Positions 12,571-23,768 of a stretch of DNA of 64,000 nucleotides are shown here, in pieces. This DNA is from Endomychus coccineus (lineage: Eukaryota > Arthropoda > Insecta > Coleoptera > Endomychidae), in the NCBI GenBank assembly GCA_958510875.1, contig OY294069.1:167089111-167153110 (forward strand), written 5' to 3'. A program made the position numbers and the translations under genes. The notes beneath the pieces are model-generated. The model saw only the letters and a program-made list of their open reading frames with translations, had not been told where the DNA came from and searched no databases. Numbering within the stretch: position 1 is the stretch's first letter; each line of letters starts with the position of its first letter.

Positions 12571-13000
12571 CGAGTACCTAATCATATGAATATGTATCAA
12601 GAATTTAGTAATTCCCCTATTAAATTCGAAGTCATTTCAAGCAATGTTTGAATACGACTGAAAGCAAAAAAATATAACACTCAAGTATCCACTTTCGAAC
12701 CAGAATAGAAGGATTCATGAGGTGATAGATAAAGGTTGTCAGACCTTATTAGAAGTATTTCTATTTAAGCATTCCACCTAGAATATACTTTCAACATTCT
12801 AAAGGCGCATGTAGGAATTTGCAAAGGATTTAATTCATTAAATTAGTATCTATCTGACTAAATGACTGAATGTCTGTTCTATGATTTACAGACTCACGTT
12901 TTATGTGAATCATCTCCAGAATGGATCTTTTATAATAATTGGTTTCCTTAGTTGAAATATTAACATTTTTCTAATCGAATTGATGGTTATAATCAAAATA

Positions 13001-13517
13001 GTCGATGTCATATATACCGATCTATTCAAAGCCTTTGACAGGCTTGACACAGACTTCTGCTAGGTAAACTTGATGAAATTGGTTTCTTTGTGGAGATCTT
13101 ATCTTTCATCACCTCATATCTTAGTGATAGGAGGCTATTTGTCGTGGTAATAGGGCAGAGATCGGTTAAATACCTTGATTCTTCAGGTGTTCCCCGAGGG
13201 TGAATTTTGGGACCAATGTTTTTTAACATCTTTCTCATTGATATATCATTAATAGGTCTGAGTGTACTCAGTCTTTTATATGCCAATGATTTTAAAACGT
13301 TCTTTGTCATCAAATCCACATTTGATTAGTATCTACTTTAGAGAATTCTTGACATGATGATTGTCTGGTATTCAGCTAACAAGCTGTCTCTCAATAATAA
13401 GAAGAGCTGCTTCATGTCTCACACAAATAAGACCATCTCCACTATATTTGATTCCAACATAGACGGTACAGTTCTTAAGAGACGAGCAACCTATAAAGAC
13501 CTCGGCCTAGTTTTCTA
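13001..13517 (+). pseudogene. Jockey/CR1-like LINE reverse transcriptase fragment (LINE E)
   Basis: Read across several frameshifts and stops, the plus strand gives the RT palm in order: DVIYTDLFKAFDRLD (motif A, catalytic Asp), SYLSDRRLFVVV, SSGVPRG with ILGPMFFNIF (motif B), LSLLYANDFKTF (motif C, normally YADD, here YAND), then SANKLSLNNKKS and YKDLGLVF. The order and spacing match the RT of jockey- or CR1-type non-LTR elements. The Asn substitution in the catalytic pair and the numerous stops show it is dead. It meets a Penelope element tail to tail at about 13530. Confidence 0.82.
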
Positions 13518-13539
13518 ACTTTTTGCTACTTGTACTATA

Positions 13540-14559
13540 CTTATGGCCATATATCCGTTTTTGTGAATATTGTTCAGAGATTCCTGTATAAGATCCATCG
13601 CAATCTAAAGAATTCATTTTGTAAACTGTGTGAGTTTGTATATCTTTAGATATTAAAGGTTTTAGATTTGAAAAATATTTCTCAACACAGTTGGTAGGTT
13701 TATGCGCAACATTAATATCATACTTTTGTAAACAGTTCTTAATTTTCTCTGAGGGCTCCGGAATGTATGGTTATGTTATAAAATTATCTGTATTACCGTT
13801 TATATTATTTATATATGACTTTCCATTATAGATTTTGTTTATTATTTCCTTAATGATGGGATTGAAAACTGTTTTTGTACATTTCCTGTGTATTACGAAC
13901 AATTTTTAAATTCGTGGGACAGTCCTCTGGGTGGGACAATTTGACAGCACGATGTGTAAGGTTGTTTTCAACACTTTTTTCATAACTTGTTGGTGCAACA
14001 GAATTGAAATGAAGATGTTGTTGAGACCAAACTTCAATAAAGCCCTAAGTTTTTATATTTCTATCTGCATCATGCCTAATGTTTATCATTGGAAACACAC
14101 GTTAGGCAATCATCTACATACCGTCTTATGAATTTATTACAGATTCCTCTAGGCATTCCATAACCAGATTAGCAATAGTAGCTGAAATAGAAGATCCCTG
14201 TGCCGAATATTTGTCCAAAATGTTGCTCACCGTATTGAAAATAAGTGCATTCTGAAAAAAATTTACTGCATTTATAGATTCAGATTGATCTAGAAGTGTG
14301 TGATTTTTAATCTTTGCCCAACGTTTTTAATGCTACTCAATGCTAAAGCAACTGGTATATTTGTGGATAAAGAAACAACGTGCAAGAAAATTATTATATG
14401 ATCTATGGGTACGGATTGACTTTTTATAAATTCATTAAATTGCCACGAGTCCTTCACATAAAATTCATTTCTTATTATTATATTGTTGAAAGATTTTGAT
14501 AAATTATAGGTATGCGCTCCAATATCACTTCCATGTAGTTTCGGAAGCCAATCAAACAA
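13540..14559 (-). pseudogene. Penelope-like element: RT core and start of GIY-YIG
   Basis: Reading leftwards from 14559, an 89-codon frame gives WLPKLHGSD, TYNLSKSFNNI, YVKDSWQFNEFIKS and HVVSLSTNIPVALAL. These correspond to the Penelope RT landmarks LPKIHK, TYNLSK, VKDSxxF and DVVSLFTNIP; the palm Asp of DVVSLF is replaced by His. Further left the frame breaks repeatedly but shows the connector IPEPSEKIKNCLQKYDINVA and KPTNCVEKYFSNLK. It ends with the opening of the GIY-YIG nuclease (VYKMNSLDCDGSYTGIS). The nuclease catalytic half is missing at the LINE E junction. Confidence 0.85.
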
Positions 14560-14715
14560 AAAAGATAAAAGAGTTCTCAGTTGATAAACCTCGAATATTA
14601 GTTTTGAACGCGGATAAATGTAATAAACCCGTCATAATACATAGACATCAAACAAGAAAACAAAATAGGAAATCTATCAAAAGATTAAACAACTTACATA
14701 AAATTAAAATCTGAT
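14545..14715 (+). pseudogene. Penelope N-terminal fragment in opposite orientation
   Basis: The plus strand, starting where the minus-strand RT frame ends, reads KKIKEFSVDKPRILVLNADK followed by CNKPVIIHRH. This fits the conserved Penelope segment just upstream of the RT core (ILVLNADKGNKTVI in typical members, from memory of the family). It points away from the RT core at 14559-13540, so the element is split into two divergent halves. Confidence 0.55.
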
Positions 14716-16214
14716 ATTAAATTACCTGTACAAATTGGCATGAATAAATGATTTATTGATTATGGTACAAAAAAATTAGATAACCCCCATTGAATTGAAA
14801 AATAAATTAATTTGCAAGCACCTTATATCTATAAGATTTATATGTGACAAAAAGGTTTAAGACATTGGTTTTCATGTTTTAAATGCTAATGATGCCAAAA
14901 TTAACAATGCAATCGTCTCCAAAGTGAATTATATACATACACACAATGTCAAAAATAGCTTAGATCGACTTAGAAATTCTCAAAATGGATATATCCGCGT
15001 TTGAGCCGGTTATAATACTTTCCTTACACTATATACTACGTTTAGAGAGATAGGTGAAAATTAACCTAGAATACTACATCATCCTGTTTCAGATGGAACG
15101 GGGTGTTGATGAGATGATTAAAACCATTGATAAAAGTTATGCTACAAGAGTAAGGCCATAGATAGAATAACAGCATTTACCTCGAACGTGGATCAGTATT
15201 TGAATGAAATATTAGTTAAGAGATGACATTTTGTTCAGCTGCTGGACATTCTAGCCATTTGTTATATCAAATAGAGTCTCAAGAACATTCGAGAGAAATA
15301 AACGAGTTGTACCTTAGCCAGTTTCTATGGAGCGAATGTGAAAATTAACTGGTTAGTTTAGGGTAGGTCTCTTACAAGTAAAGTAACAAATCACGACAGT
15401 TGTTCTTGACACGAAATAATATCGATAAGAAGCTCATTCCTGAACGATACTTTGTGGTCTATGGAACGTGTAGCTAGTGAACTGATAGATCGAATTGGTT
15501 GTAACTGGCCTCTGTAGTACAAGTCTAAAATTTTGAAATACGACGTGACGGGTGCAGCCAACAGGAAATCTATAATACCTTTTGGTTCATGAAGGAACGT
15601 CGTTCGTAAAATGAAACAATAAACGCTTATGTTACTCCAAACTACTCAACAACTCACTGAAACGTTATTCTTGAAACATTTGTGTAAATGTTTTATGTAG
15701 TATCGCAAAATATAGTATGTCCCAAATTCGACCCTCACCATTGGGTTTCAATTATATTTATTATACTTTATATTCGGAAAGAAGACAGCCCCATTTTACA
15801 ATTTTTAGTTCTTTACGTAGAAAATTGCAACAGTTTGGAAGTTTGGTTTCACCCAGAGAAAATTATGGTTCTAGTCGTTCATCTCAACAAGATATTGAAG
15901 ATATTCAACAAAGGAATAAATCTCATCTTCACCGGTGATTGCGCAGAAATTGAAACCTGGCGATGACAAATGCCGTCTTGAATTTTGTTACTAGTTTAAC
16001 AATAAGTGCGAATTAATAGATAAATTTCCTATTATATATAAATTCTCGGGAAATAGTCCACATTGTTAATCCATACCTGAGTCAAGAATCTTTATGATAA
16101 ATTCCCTTCAAATTTGTACTGCACCGACGACACAAGATATTAATGGAAAATTAAACATAATCACCACTATTGTGCCTTAAATAACCATCATAACATCAGT
16201 CAATCAAGCGGACC
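14716..16214. other. No recognised gene
   Basis: Two overlapping plus-strand frames at 15688-15966 (92 and 73 codons) are the best candidates; the shorter is rich in Ser, Arg and Gln. Neither contains a domain I know. Confidence 0.4.
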
Positions 16215-16500
16215 AGGAAGATTCGGTTATAATGTTTGTTGTGGAATATTAGAGAGTACTTCAGATAGGTTTCCATTTGGTTTTTTGCTCTCAACATGTT
16301 TAGAAACTCATTAATTACTCAATTACTGGAACAAGATTATTCGATCCAGTATTCTAAGGTTTTACTTCAAATGGACCACGTTACTTGGAGCTGCTAATTT
16401 GTTTAAATTTCTGATTATTCAGACGGGCTACCATTAATTGAACACGAAAGATATGGTTTCAACAAGACGGCGCTCCTCTTCATAACGCTTGTGCAAATTA
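16215..16500 (+). pseudogene. Tc1/mariner-like transposase remnant
   Basis: Near 16455-16505 the plus strand reads IWFQQDGAPLHNACANYA, the block around the second catalytic Asp of DDE transposases related to Tc1/mariner. About 200 bp upstream a degenerate NVCCGIL corresponds to the NVWCGI strand preceding it. Spacing between the two is normal, though frames shift in between. It runs directly into LINE A at about 16500. The region between these two blocks is the part deleted from the element at 35.3-37.2 kb. Confidence 0.7.
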
Positions 16501-17300
16501 TGCCTGAAATTGTCTATCGTCAGCGCACAATTAGGAGTATCCTGCTTGATCTCAATACCGAAAAGTCTATGAGGCCAGACATTTTCAAGGAATGTGCGCC
16601 AGAACCAACACCAGTTTCGTGCAGGTTGTTTACCATTTAATACAAACTTGGTGTGTTTCCTTCCAGCTGGAAGACAGCTAGAGTGCAACCAATTACAGAA
16701 AAAAGGAAGAAGACCATTCCTAATAATTATAGACCCATTGCACTATCATCTGTGCAAGTGATGTGATGGAGCAAGCAATTAACATCGAGCTCATCAGATA
16801 CCTAGACAGCTACAAAATTGTGAATGACGGGCAATACAGCTTTCGTCAGAACAGATCAACAAGAGATCTGCTCGCCTACGTAACACATGTATGGCAGAAG
16901 TCTATTGAAAAACACGGGGAATCTGTAGCTGTAGCATTTGAGTAATCATGGCACCAAAGCTTTGTTGGGAAACATCCGTCATATGGTTTGCCCCCTCAAC
17001 TTTGTCGCTTACTATCTAGTTTTCTCCCAGATAGATGGCTTCATGTGGTGATTGACGGAGTATTCTCCGATACAATGACTATCAACGCTGATGTTCCACA
17101 GGGATCTCTATTGGCACCAACGTTGTTTCGTCTGCTCCATATCAACAATCTGCTTGAAGTGACCACCTATCCCGTCCACACCTTTGCAGAATATGGTACA
17201 CTTCATACCGCTATCTTATCTAGAGCCCCTGTAACATCCATTGAAGCCAGAGAAGCGAGACAGATTAGGGTGGCGATACTGTGATGCTTGATGCAGCATC
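16500..17300 (+). pseudogene. LINE A copy 1: reverse transcriptase
   Basis: The RT reads in order from about 16520: TIRSILLDLNTEKS, FPSSWKTARVQPI, NNYRPIALSSV, MEQAINIELIRYLDS, YSFRQNRSTRDLLAY (fingers), LPPQLCRLLSSFLPDRW, NADVPQGSLLAPTLF (motif B) and VHTFAEYGTLH (motif C). This is a jockey/CR1-superfamily RT with the usual order. The catalytic FADD is replaced by FAEY, motif A around 16940-16965 is broken by a stop, and both ends are truncated. Its start replaces the end of a mariner remnant, giving a sharp chimeric junction. Confidence 0.88.
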
Positions 17301-17630
17301 GTCCCTGAAGTTTCTTGTGCCTACTACTACTAGTTCATCTAGTTCCAAACATCAGAAGTTACCAATCAAATCGACAGCATCATAAGTGAGAGCATTCATC
17401 ATAATATCAAGTGATCTACAAATTTCATGACCTTGTAGTAGATGAAGTATACGATACACAGGAAATGTATTGCATAATCCATTCGCCAAAGGCTGGACAA
17501 AACAATGATGAAATTATACACAATCAGTGACTGTTTTCGATATAATTTATCAGAGTTTACCTTGCATTCTACGGCAGCAATTGAAACTGAAACGAATCTG
17601 GATAGTTGGCTAGTGCCAATTAAATACTGC
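17301..17630. other. No recognised gene
   Basis: The LINE A tail fades near 17300. A few short frames follow that I consider chance. Confidence 0.4.
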
Positions 17631-18023
17631 TTAATTACTAGTAACAAATGGAATAAAACGTATCACGTTACGAAGCTGAAAGCTCCAACTCGACAAAATT
17701 GCTTGAAGCCAATTTCGAGTTAGGCTTTTTACTGCAATCTCATTTTCACAATCAATGCATTTGTACTCGCAACTTGACCAAATTAACTTGTGCATGAGCT
17801 CGTATACTGTGATCATTACGAACATGAATCCGTGTGTACTAATTTCATCTGCAAACACTAATCGTATCGAAAATTCTATACTCATCGTTTGGCACACTAC
17901 CAGGAATTGTCGAGAGCAATTTACCCCCCGGGGGATAACAAGTTTTTCATGTGGGACCTCATATTCCAATTTTTTCCGGGTTGAGTAACATTGTATTATA
18001 ATAAATGAACAATATGAGTTCAA
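17631..18023 (-). CDS. Hypothetical ORF, 130 codons, unassigned
   Basis: One of the longer uninterrupted frames in the window, with no domain I recognise. It is rich in Ile, Val, Phe and Ser, has scattered Cys, and shows no clear signal peptide. A second minus-strand frame at 17647-17399 follows in a different frame with hydrophobic character. Possible explanations are chance, the interior of an unrecognised transposon, or an exon. No flanking repeat or promoter helps decide. Confidence 0.2.
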   Translation of the reverse strand: MNSYCSFIIIQCYSTRKKLEYEVPHEKLVIPRGVNCSRQFLVVCQTMSIEFSIRLVFADEISTHGFMFVMITVYELMHKLIWSSCEYKCIDCENEIAVKSLTRNWLQAILSSWSFQLRNVIRFIPFVTSN

Positions 18024-18559
18024 AGCTCAACATTATTCTATTATTATTTCCCTCATTATATGATACGTAGTAAGAGGGAAGTATTGCTTTCTAATTGAAA
18101 AGTATGCTAACAGAAGGAGGGCATGAGAATTGATCGATGAATCAGATATTCGTTCCAAAAACTATCGAGTGTTGAAATTTTGCTTCCAGATGCAGTAACG
18201 CAGATTTGTTGATCATTAATCAGATTTGAGTTGAATGTCAGGAATGACTAGACTAAGAGTACCCACAAGCTCAAATTTGTGATACGATACCTTCGTTCCT
18301 TTGTATTCTTCCCCACAAATCTAAAAATAAAGTTTCAAGTCATGTAATTGTAAACTGTTAAATATAACTGGATATTACTGCTTCGGTATTGGGTCTTATA
18401 ACCTAGAATTAACATCTCTCTCAACCGGTGAACTTGCGGGGATGACTAATCAATCAGATCAATTTAAATTTGTGGGTGTTCTGACGATTTTCTAATTCTA
18501 GTCATTCCTGATATGTAAGTTAACATAGAGATCAGAAAAGCGGAGAGGTAATCGTGAAA

Positions 18560-20700
18560 AAACTTCTTTGAAAGGGTGATAGGTAACCCACATATTCTAG
18601 AACTCAGAAGACGCTGGCAAAAGAGAGTCTGTGATCAAGCAGGTTTCCTGAAAAAGGACGATGATACCTACACAACAACTTTTGAGGGGAGCATATTAAT
18701 GCTTATAGAGGTCCCAACAATTCTAAATGACCCAATGACCTCGGACTGGAGGCTAGCTCCGGAGGTAACAAGGCCAAATATAATTAGGTAAGCTATAAGT
18801 AAATTTCAACCATATAGATCTCTTGGAGAGCATGGAACATACCCCATTCTACTACAGAAGTAGCAGGAAATACCGATTCCATATCTAGGTGAAATATTAA
18901 AGGCTTGTATAGCTATGCCATACGTACCCAAGATAGGTAGACGGAATGACACGACGCCCGAATCATACCGTTTAGTGTCCTTCCTGCTTAACACAATGGG
19001 AAGACCAATAGACAGATCCATAAGAGAGGAGGTTTCATCAACAAACCTCTCAACGAAAGCCAATACGCGTATCAGCTAGGCATGTCAACAGATTTGACAC
19101 TATACAATCTTAGCAGGCTACTGACAAAGATATATCCATGGCGACATTTGTCGATATCGAGGGTGCTTCCAATAATTCATCAACAAAATCAATTACCAAA
19201 GGCTTAGAAAGGAAAGGGGTTTCATCCTTCCTGTGTCAATGGATCAATGCATGTTTGGAGAAAAGGGTAATCATATCATCCATTGAAGAAACTACAGTCA
19301 CAGCTAGAGCTGATAGGGAGTGCCCGCGAAGAGTTGTGTGCCCTCAATGAGGAGTATTATTACCTCTTCTGAGGGCTATCTTAGTGGACGAACTACTTAA
19401 AAGCCTGACATACAAGAGGATTCACTGCTCAGGGTACGGCGATGATCTTGCGATTATTAGGTAATCCGCAAGAACGATATCGTAGCATACATAAACTATT
19501 CTAAACATAATAAATAAGTGGTGCCAAGAGAAGAAACTAACTGTTGACCCTCTTAAAACCACAATAGTTGATTGGACAAAAATTAAAATACTAAGGGTAC
19601 TGTAGTTACCAGTTCTGAATAGGATGGTAACACCAATTGAACAACAGGTAACAACGGGTAAAATAACAGGTAAAATACTTGGGAGTCATTCCTGATCGCA
19701 AGCTGACATAGCACAATAGCCCTCAACCTGTGCAGGAGTGTGTTGCAGAAAAATGTACGGGAAAAACGGGGAGCTACAACCAAAAATTATCATATGGCTA
19801 TTATACACCAGGGTCATTAGCACCATGAAAGCATATGATTCGGCGGAATGGCTGGGACGATCTGAAGGTAAAGGGGCATTCAAAGGCAAGCTTGACTGGC
19901 TGCCATTACAGCTATGAGTTTAACCCAAAAAGCCGCCTTAGATGTTTTGCTGAACCCACAGCGAATTCATGTTTATATACAAGGCAAAGCCAAGTCAGTC
20001 ACCAGCAGATTGACCAGAGAAAAGCGCACATAAGTAGATTGAATGGTAAGATGTACAACGAGCTGTACAAGGAGTTGAAAACCAATCTCATAATGGGGAT
20101 GCCATCGGATGAGATGCTACCCAAGTGTAGCTTGGAGAAAATTTTTTGAACAGTCATAACATGCTACGCAGGGAGCTCAAAACCCGAGGGAGGCACAGAA
20201 GCAGGAACATATATAGCCAAGTCTAAGTCAAGAGTCTCATTCAGATTAGGTAAACACCTGACTATAGTCGAGGCAGAAGTTGCATTAATACATTATTGTG
20301 CCGAAGTGTTACTAAGGCAAGAGTTTAAGTAAAAAACGAACCTCATATACTTTGACAGCCAAGCGGATATAGAAGCAATCATCTACATGTTAATTCCAAA
20401 ACTGTCTGGTTCTGCCGAGAAGATGAGGGAACCTCAGCACACATACTATGCTACTGGGAAGGTATGACAAGGCTGAGGTTTTCAACAATAGGGGATGGAA
20501 AATTACATTCCTATCAATATATGGAAAACCTGACGTCTGGCCTATGGAGTCTAAATAACGACGGGTCTAGATTTAGAATCCTAACACAACTTCAAGGGTC
20601 CCAGTGGAAAGGCTTCTACCACGAGTCTCATACAAATCTAATCTATCTTACTGTCCTTTGGACGAAAAAAAAGGGTGGATTGAGAATATGAATCGTTCAC
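18560..20700 (+). pseudogene. LINE C: RT plus RNase H, R1/I-type
   Basis: The longest LINE body here. In order, it shows an RT-proximal segment (18576-18791, ending DWRLAPEVTRPNII), a finger region with AMPYVPKIGR and ESYRLVSFLL, and motif A FVDIEGASNN at 19147. WINACLEKRVIISSIEETTV and a broken CPQGGV follow near 19320. Motif C reads HCSGYGDDLAII near 19430-19460, YGDD where YADD is usual. The RNase H at 20150-20450 reads AKSKSRVSFRLGKHLTIVEA with YFDSQADIEAI, and a C-terminal zinc-knuckle-like end (EGTSAHILCYWEGMTRLRF) closes the frame. RNase H places it in the R1/LOA/I group rather than jockey. Several frameshifts and stops make it inactive. Confidence 0.87.
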
Positions 20701-21830
20701 TCCACAAATACTCAACAAAATATATTTCGAATTTCGAAAAAATTCAGAAAATATTGAATTATCACCATATTCATTGTGAAAATTTTGTGACTCATGCTAA
20801 TAGAATGAGATTATCACATCAACACTTAGTGATGAGTGAAAAACTTTAATCTCTCATCTAAACCAAAAGTGAGATATGATTTACGATCCAGAAGAAATTC
20901 GTTGCTTCCAGCATCCACCCAAAATTGTCCTCACGCTTAAGTCTGGCCAAGAGATAGATATACGGAAAGATGAACAAACATTTTGTGAAAATTGATTCAG
21001 CTCTGTTATTACTTCTCAATCTAATTTAAGAGAATGTTGCTCTTTTAATCATGTTGTTTGCCGGTTATTACCTTCAACAGAGATGGTTCAGTATCATTGC
21101 AACTTTGTTCGTACCATTGATGAGCTTTCTGAGAAGAGCGAAACACAGCTGTCTGGAACTATAAGTTTGTGACGTTACAGATCGATCCTTATTGTTTCTC
21201 CCAATCTATTGCAACAACTCTAACAGGATCATTTTGTAATATATTCGGAGGGTAAGATGAACCTTCAACCTACATCCTGATAGTTATCAATTCATCCCAA
21301 GAGATTTTCTCCCAATAGAATGCCTCACTATGAAGGATGGAAGTGACATTATTTGACTATTGATACAGCAATTAAGTAGTTCAATATTATAGTATAGGAA
21401 AATAATTAACAAGAAACTGAAAAGAAAAAACATTTGCTGTATGGGTCGACATTCCACCAGCTTCTGAAATAAATTGCCTCACAATTTTCATTGAAATTTC
21501 CCGGAAAATTCCATGAAATTTAAAAAATTATTTCTGTTATTATAACGTTCATCCTCTAGGAAAAGTAATCGCTCGACCTACTTCAAATAGCGGTAATTTT
21601 GCGAAATAATTATAACGCATTTCAAGTTTCCTGTAATCATCATACTTTCCTCGAGTTGAGTATTTAAAATGTAATACATCCTCAATTTATAACGAGGAAT
21701 TTAATTAGTACTATCTACGGCAATTATGCTTTTTAATAAAAGTAATATGTTTCCAGTTCATAAAGAGCTTCCACTAAAGGAAGACAATTATATCAGCGGT
21801 CAGAAAGCCTCAGGTGGTACCTCAGGTGGT
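20701..21830. other. No recognised gene
   Basis: Low-complexity AT-rich sequence. A short frame overlapping the LINE C tail (20604-20849) is probably its decayed 3' region. Confidence 0.4.
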
Positions 21831-21831
21831 G

Positions 21832-21962
21832 TATATATAGACGGCGTTGCTAGGATACAGCGCTTGTCATTTGTTCGCTACCACGCTTGTCTCCTCGCGT
21901 AATCCCTGTAACTCAGTGGTTGTCCGCTGTCTACACCCAACATTTATTTCTCTCGTAATAAA
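21832..21962 (+). promoter_or_regulatory. TATA box with nearby AATAAA (promoter or solo LTR)
   Basis: TATATATA at 21832-21839 is followed about 25-30 bp later by a pyrimidine-rich initiator-like TCATTTG, and AATAAA occurs at 21957-21962. A TATA box and a polyadenylation signal about 120 bp apart is the layout of a retroelement LTR. No matching second LTR, primer-binding site or TG...CA ends could be fixed, so a host promoter is equally possible. Confidence 0.35.
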
Positions 21963-22144
21963 GTCTCGCTTCCGTGCTATATACTGGATGTTGTTTTGCG
22001 GAACTTTATCGGTAGGAGGAGATAATTATGTAACTTTAATATTTTCCATGCTTCAATAACATTTCTCTCCTGAATAGCTTTGGAATAAAATTTGATTCAC
22101 TAGCTGCAAGATGTTTCATTTTTTTTCTCGTGATTTGTATGTAG

Positions 22145-22411
22145 GTGGGAACATATTATGTGAAGTCGTCTGTATTGCCTCAAGGTTACGATATCTCTCC
22201 AAATTTTTTCTCAATAACTATTCGAAAAGTGGCTGCAAATTTGACTCACCAGTGGATAGAACCTATATCTATTGGTGTGAAGCTACCCACACTTTATGAC
22301 GTGTGTACTGTCGAAGATGGGATAGAGGAGAATTTGCAAGCAACGTTGCCAGATTTATCAGACAATCTACTACCGCATGATTTCAAAAAATTATTTATTC
22401 TACCTGATTGA
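22145..22411 (+). CDS. Candidate terminal exon, unknown protein (88 codons)
   Basis: The frame opens immediately after a good 3' splice site: a T-rich tract and then TATGTAG just before GTG GGA. It runs 88 codons to TGA with a protein-like composition, including VKSSVLPQGYDISPNFFSI, IEPISIGVKLPTLYDV and TLPDLSDNLLPHDFKKLF. There is no initiating Met at the start, which fits an internal acceptor rather than a complete gene. I do not recognise the family. A promoter-like block lies 200-300 bp upstream, and a satellite array starts about 70 bp after the stop. It could be the last exon of a host gene, a retrocopy scrap, or chance. Confidence 0.35.
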   Translation: MGTYYVKSSVLPQGYDISPNFFSITIRKVAANLTHQWIEPISIGVKLPTLYDVCTVEDGIEENLQATLPDLSDNLLPHDFKKLFILPD

Positions 22412-22479
22412 TGTAACTTATCAAGATAACAAATTATTCACATTGATTACTCAGAACAAATAATATCCTTTTGATATTT

Positions 22480-23385
22480 CACCTACTAAGTGACAATATT
22501 CCATTCCTTGACAAACTGTATGAATAAAAAAATCAATATCATTACTTTTTGTAAACTACGGCTAGCTTGTTGATGAAATTTGGCCTGATGCGTCTCCAAA
22601 GGTTAATCTTACATGGCAATACCATTACAACCCTTGACAAATCGTAAAAACATAGAAATAATTTTTGAAAATCGATATCTCCGAAACTACATTGAGCTTG
22701 TTCATGAAATTTTGATTAATGAATCTCCTTATCTCAGATTTATTAGACAATTATATTACATCCCGTGACAAATCGTACAAAAGGAGGAAATAATTTCTTT
22801 AGAATTTTTTGAAAAATCGATATCTCTGAGACTACTTACTCTTGTACGGTTTTTCATGGATGGTAATATAGTTGTAGTGTTAGAGTAATACAAAGATCCA
22901 TGGGCCAAATTTTATGAACAATCTTGTCGTAGTTTCAGAGATATCGATATTTTTTAAATCATGAAAAAAAGTATTTCCTTCTTTTGTACGGTTTGTGAAA
23001 AGGTATAAAATAATTGTCATGTAAGTGTAGCATAGGGAGATTCATTGGCCAAAATTTCATGAATGAGCTAACCGTGATTTCGAAAATATCCATTTTTCAA
23101 AAATTCTGTAAAAAACTTATTTCCTCATTTTGTACGGTTTGTCAAGGGTTGTAATGGTATCACCATGTAAGAGTAGTCCAATGAGATTTATTAGGCAAAA
23201 TTTCATTACCAGCCTCGTAGTAGTTTCAAGGTATCAATTTAGAAAAAAATTCAAAAAAAACTATTCCCTTGTTTTGTACAGTTCATCAAGGGGTGTTATA
23301 TCATTATCATGTTAGACTAACCGTAGGAAATTCATTATCCAAAATTTCATGAACAAGCTCGACGTAGTTTCGGAGATCAATTATG
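22480..23385. repeat. Satellite array with internal orientation switch
   Basis: Degenerate tandem units built on a TTGACAAATCGTACAAAA core. On the left, units are in one orientation with cores near 22508, 22634 and 22764 (126-131 bp apart). From about 22850 the reverse complement TTTTGTACGGTTTGTCAA takes over, with cores near 22983, 23128 and 23275 (about 145 bp apart). Other shared blocks are AAAATTTCATGAACAAGCTC, GTAGTTTCGGAGATATCGAT and GTTGTAATGGTAT. The short open frames inside are repeat artefacts. Confidence 0.87.
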
Positions 23386-23573
23386 TAGAAGAATTATTCA
23401 GTTTCTGGCATATTTATAATTCGGAATTAATATTGAAAATGGAAAATGGAAATTGGCATAAATATTGGAAACGGAAATGAATTATTCTGGAACTGATTTT
23501 GGAATGGGTATTAGAATTAATATTGCCAAGTTTCAATAAAATGCTCATCAAAATGGAAGGTACGAACACGTAG

Positions 23574-23768
23574 ACAGCAGTAAATATTGCAGAAGCAGGC
23601 AACAGCGGAGGAATAAAGAATGATATCCAATTCACAAAAATATATAGTTTTGGAATTATAACATTTATAATGGTAGTATTGGTGATCGTTTACATGGTTT
23701 TCAAGACAATAAGAAGGAGAATGGAAAAAAATGATGTTCCAAAATTCCTAGTGATTCCAGAATATTGA
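23574..23768 (+). CDS. Small ORF with one transmembrane segment
   Basis: A 64-residue frame without a start Met, opening after a TAG. It shows a hydrophilic lead, a strongly hydrophobic stretch (FGIITFIMVVLVIVYMVF), the basic stop-transfer run KTIRRR, and a short tail ending FLVIPEY. This looks like the C-terminus of a type I membrane protein. An in-frame stop separates it from a possible upstream Met. It could be an exon or a remnant of a membrane or envelope-like protein; no family is recognised. Confidence 0.25.
   Translation, partial: TAVNIAEAGNSGGIKNDIQFTKIYSFGIITFIMVVLVIVYMVFKTIRRRMEKNDVPKFLVIPEY

Noticed and set aside
22480..23385. Possible CRISPR-like array because of regular spacing
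   Set aside because: Units are 126-145 bp, diverged, in two orientations, and lack short repeats with unique spacers; the host is eukaryotic.
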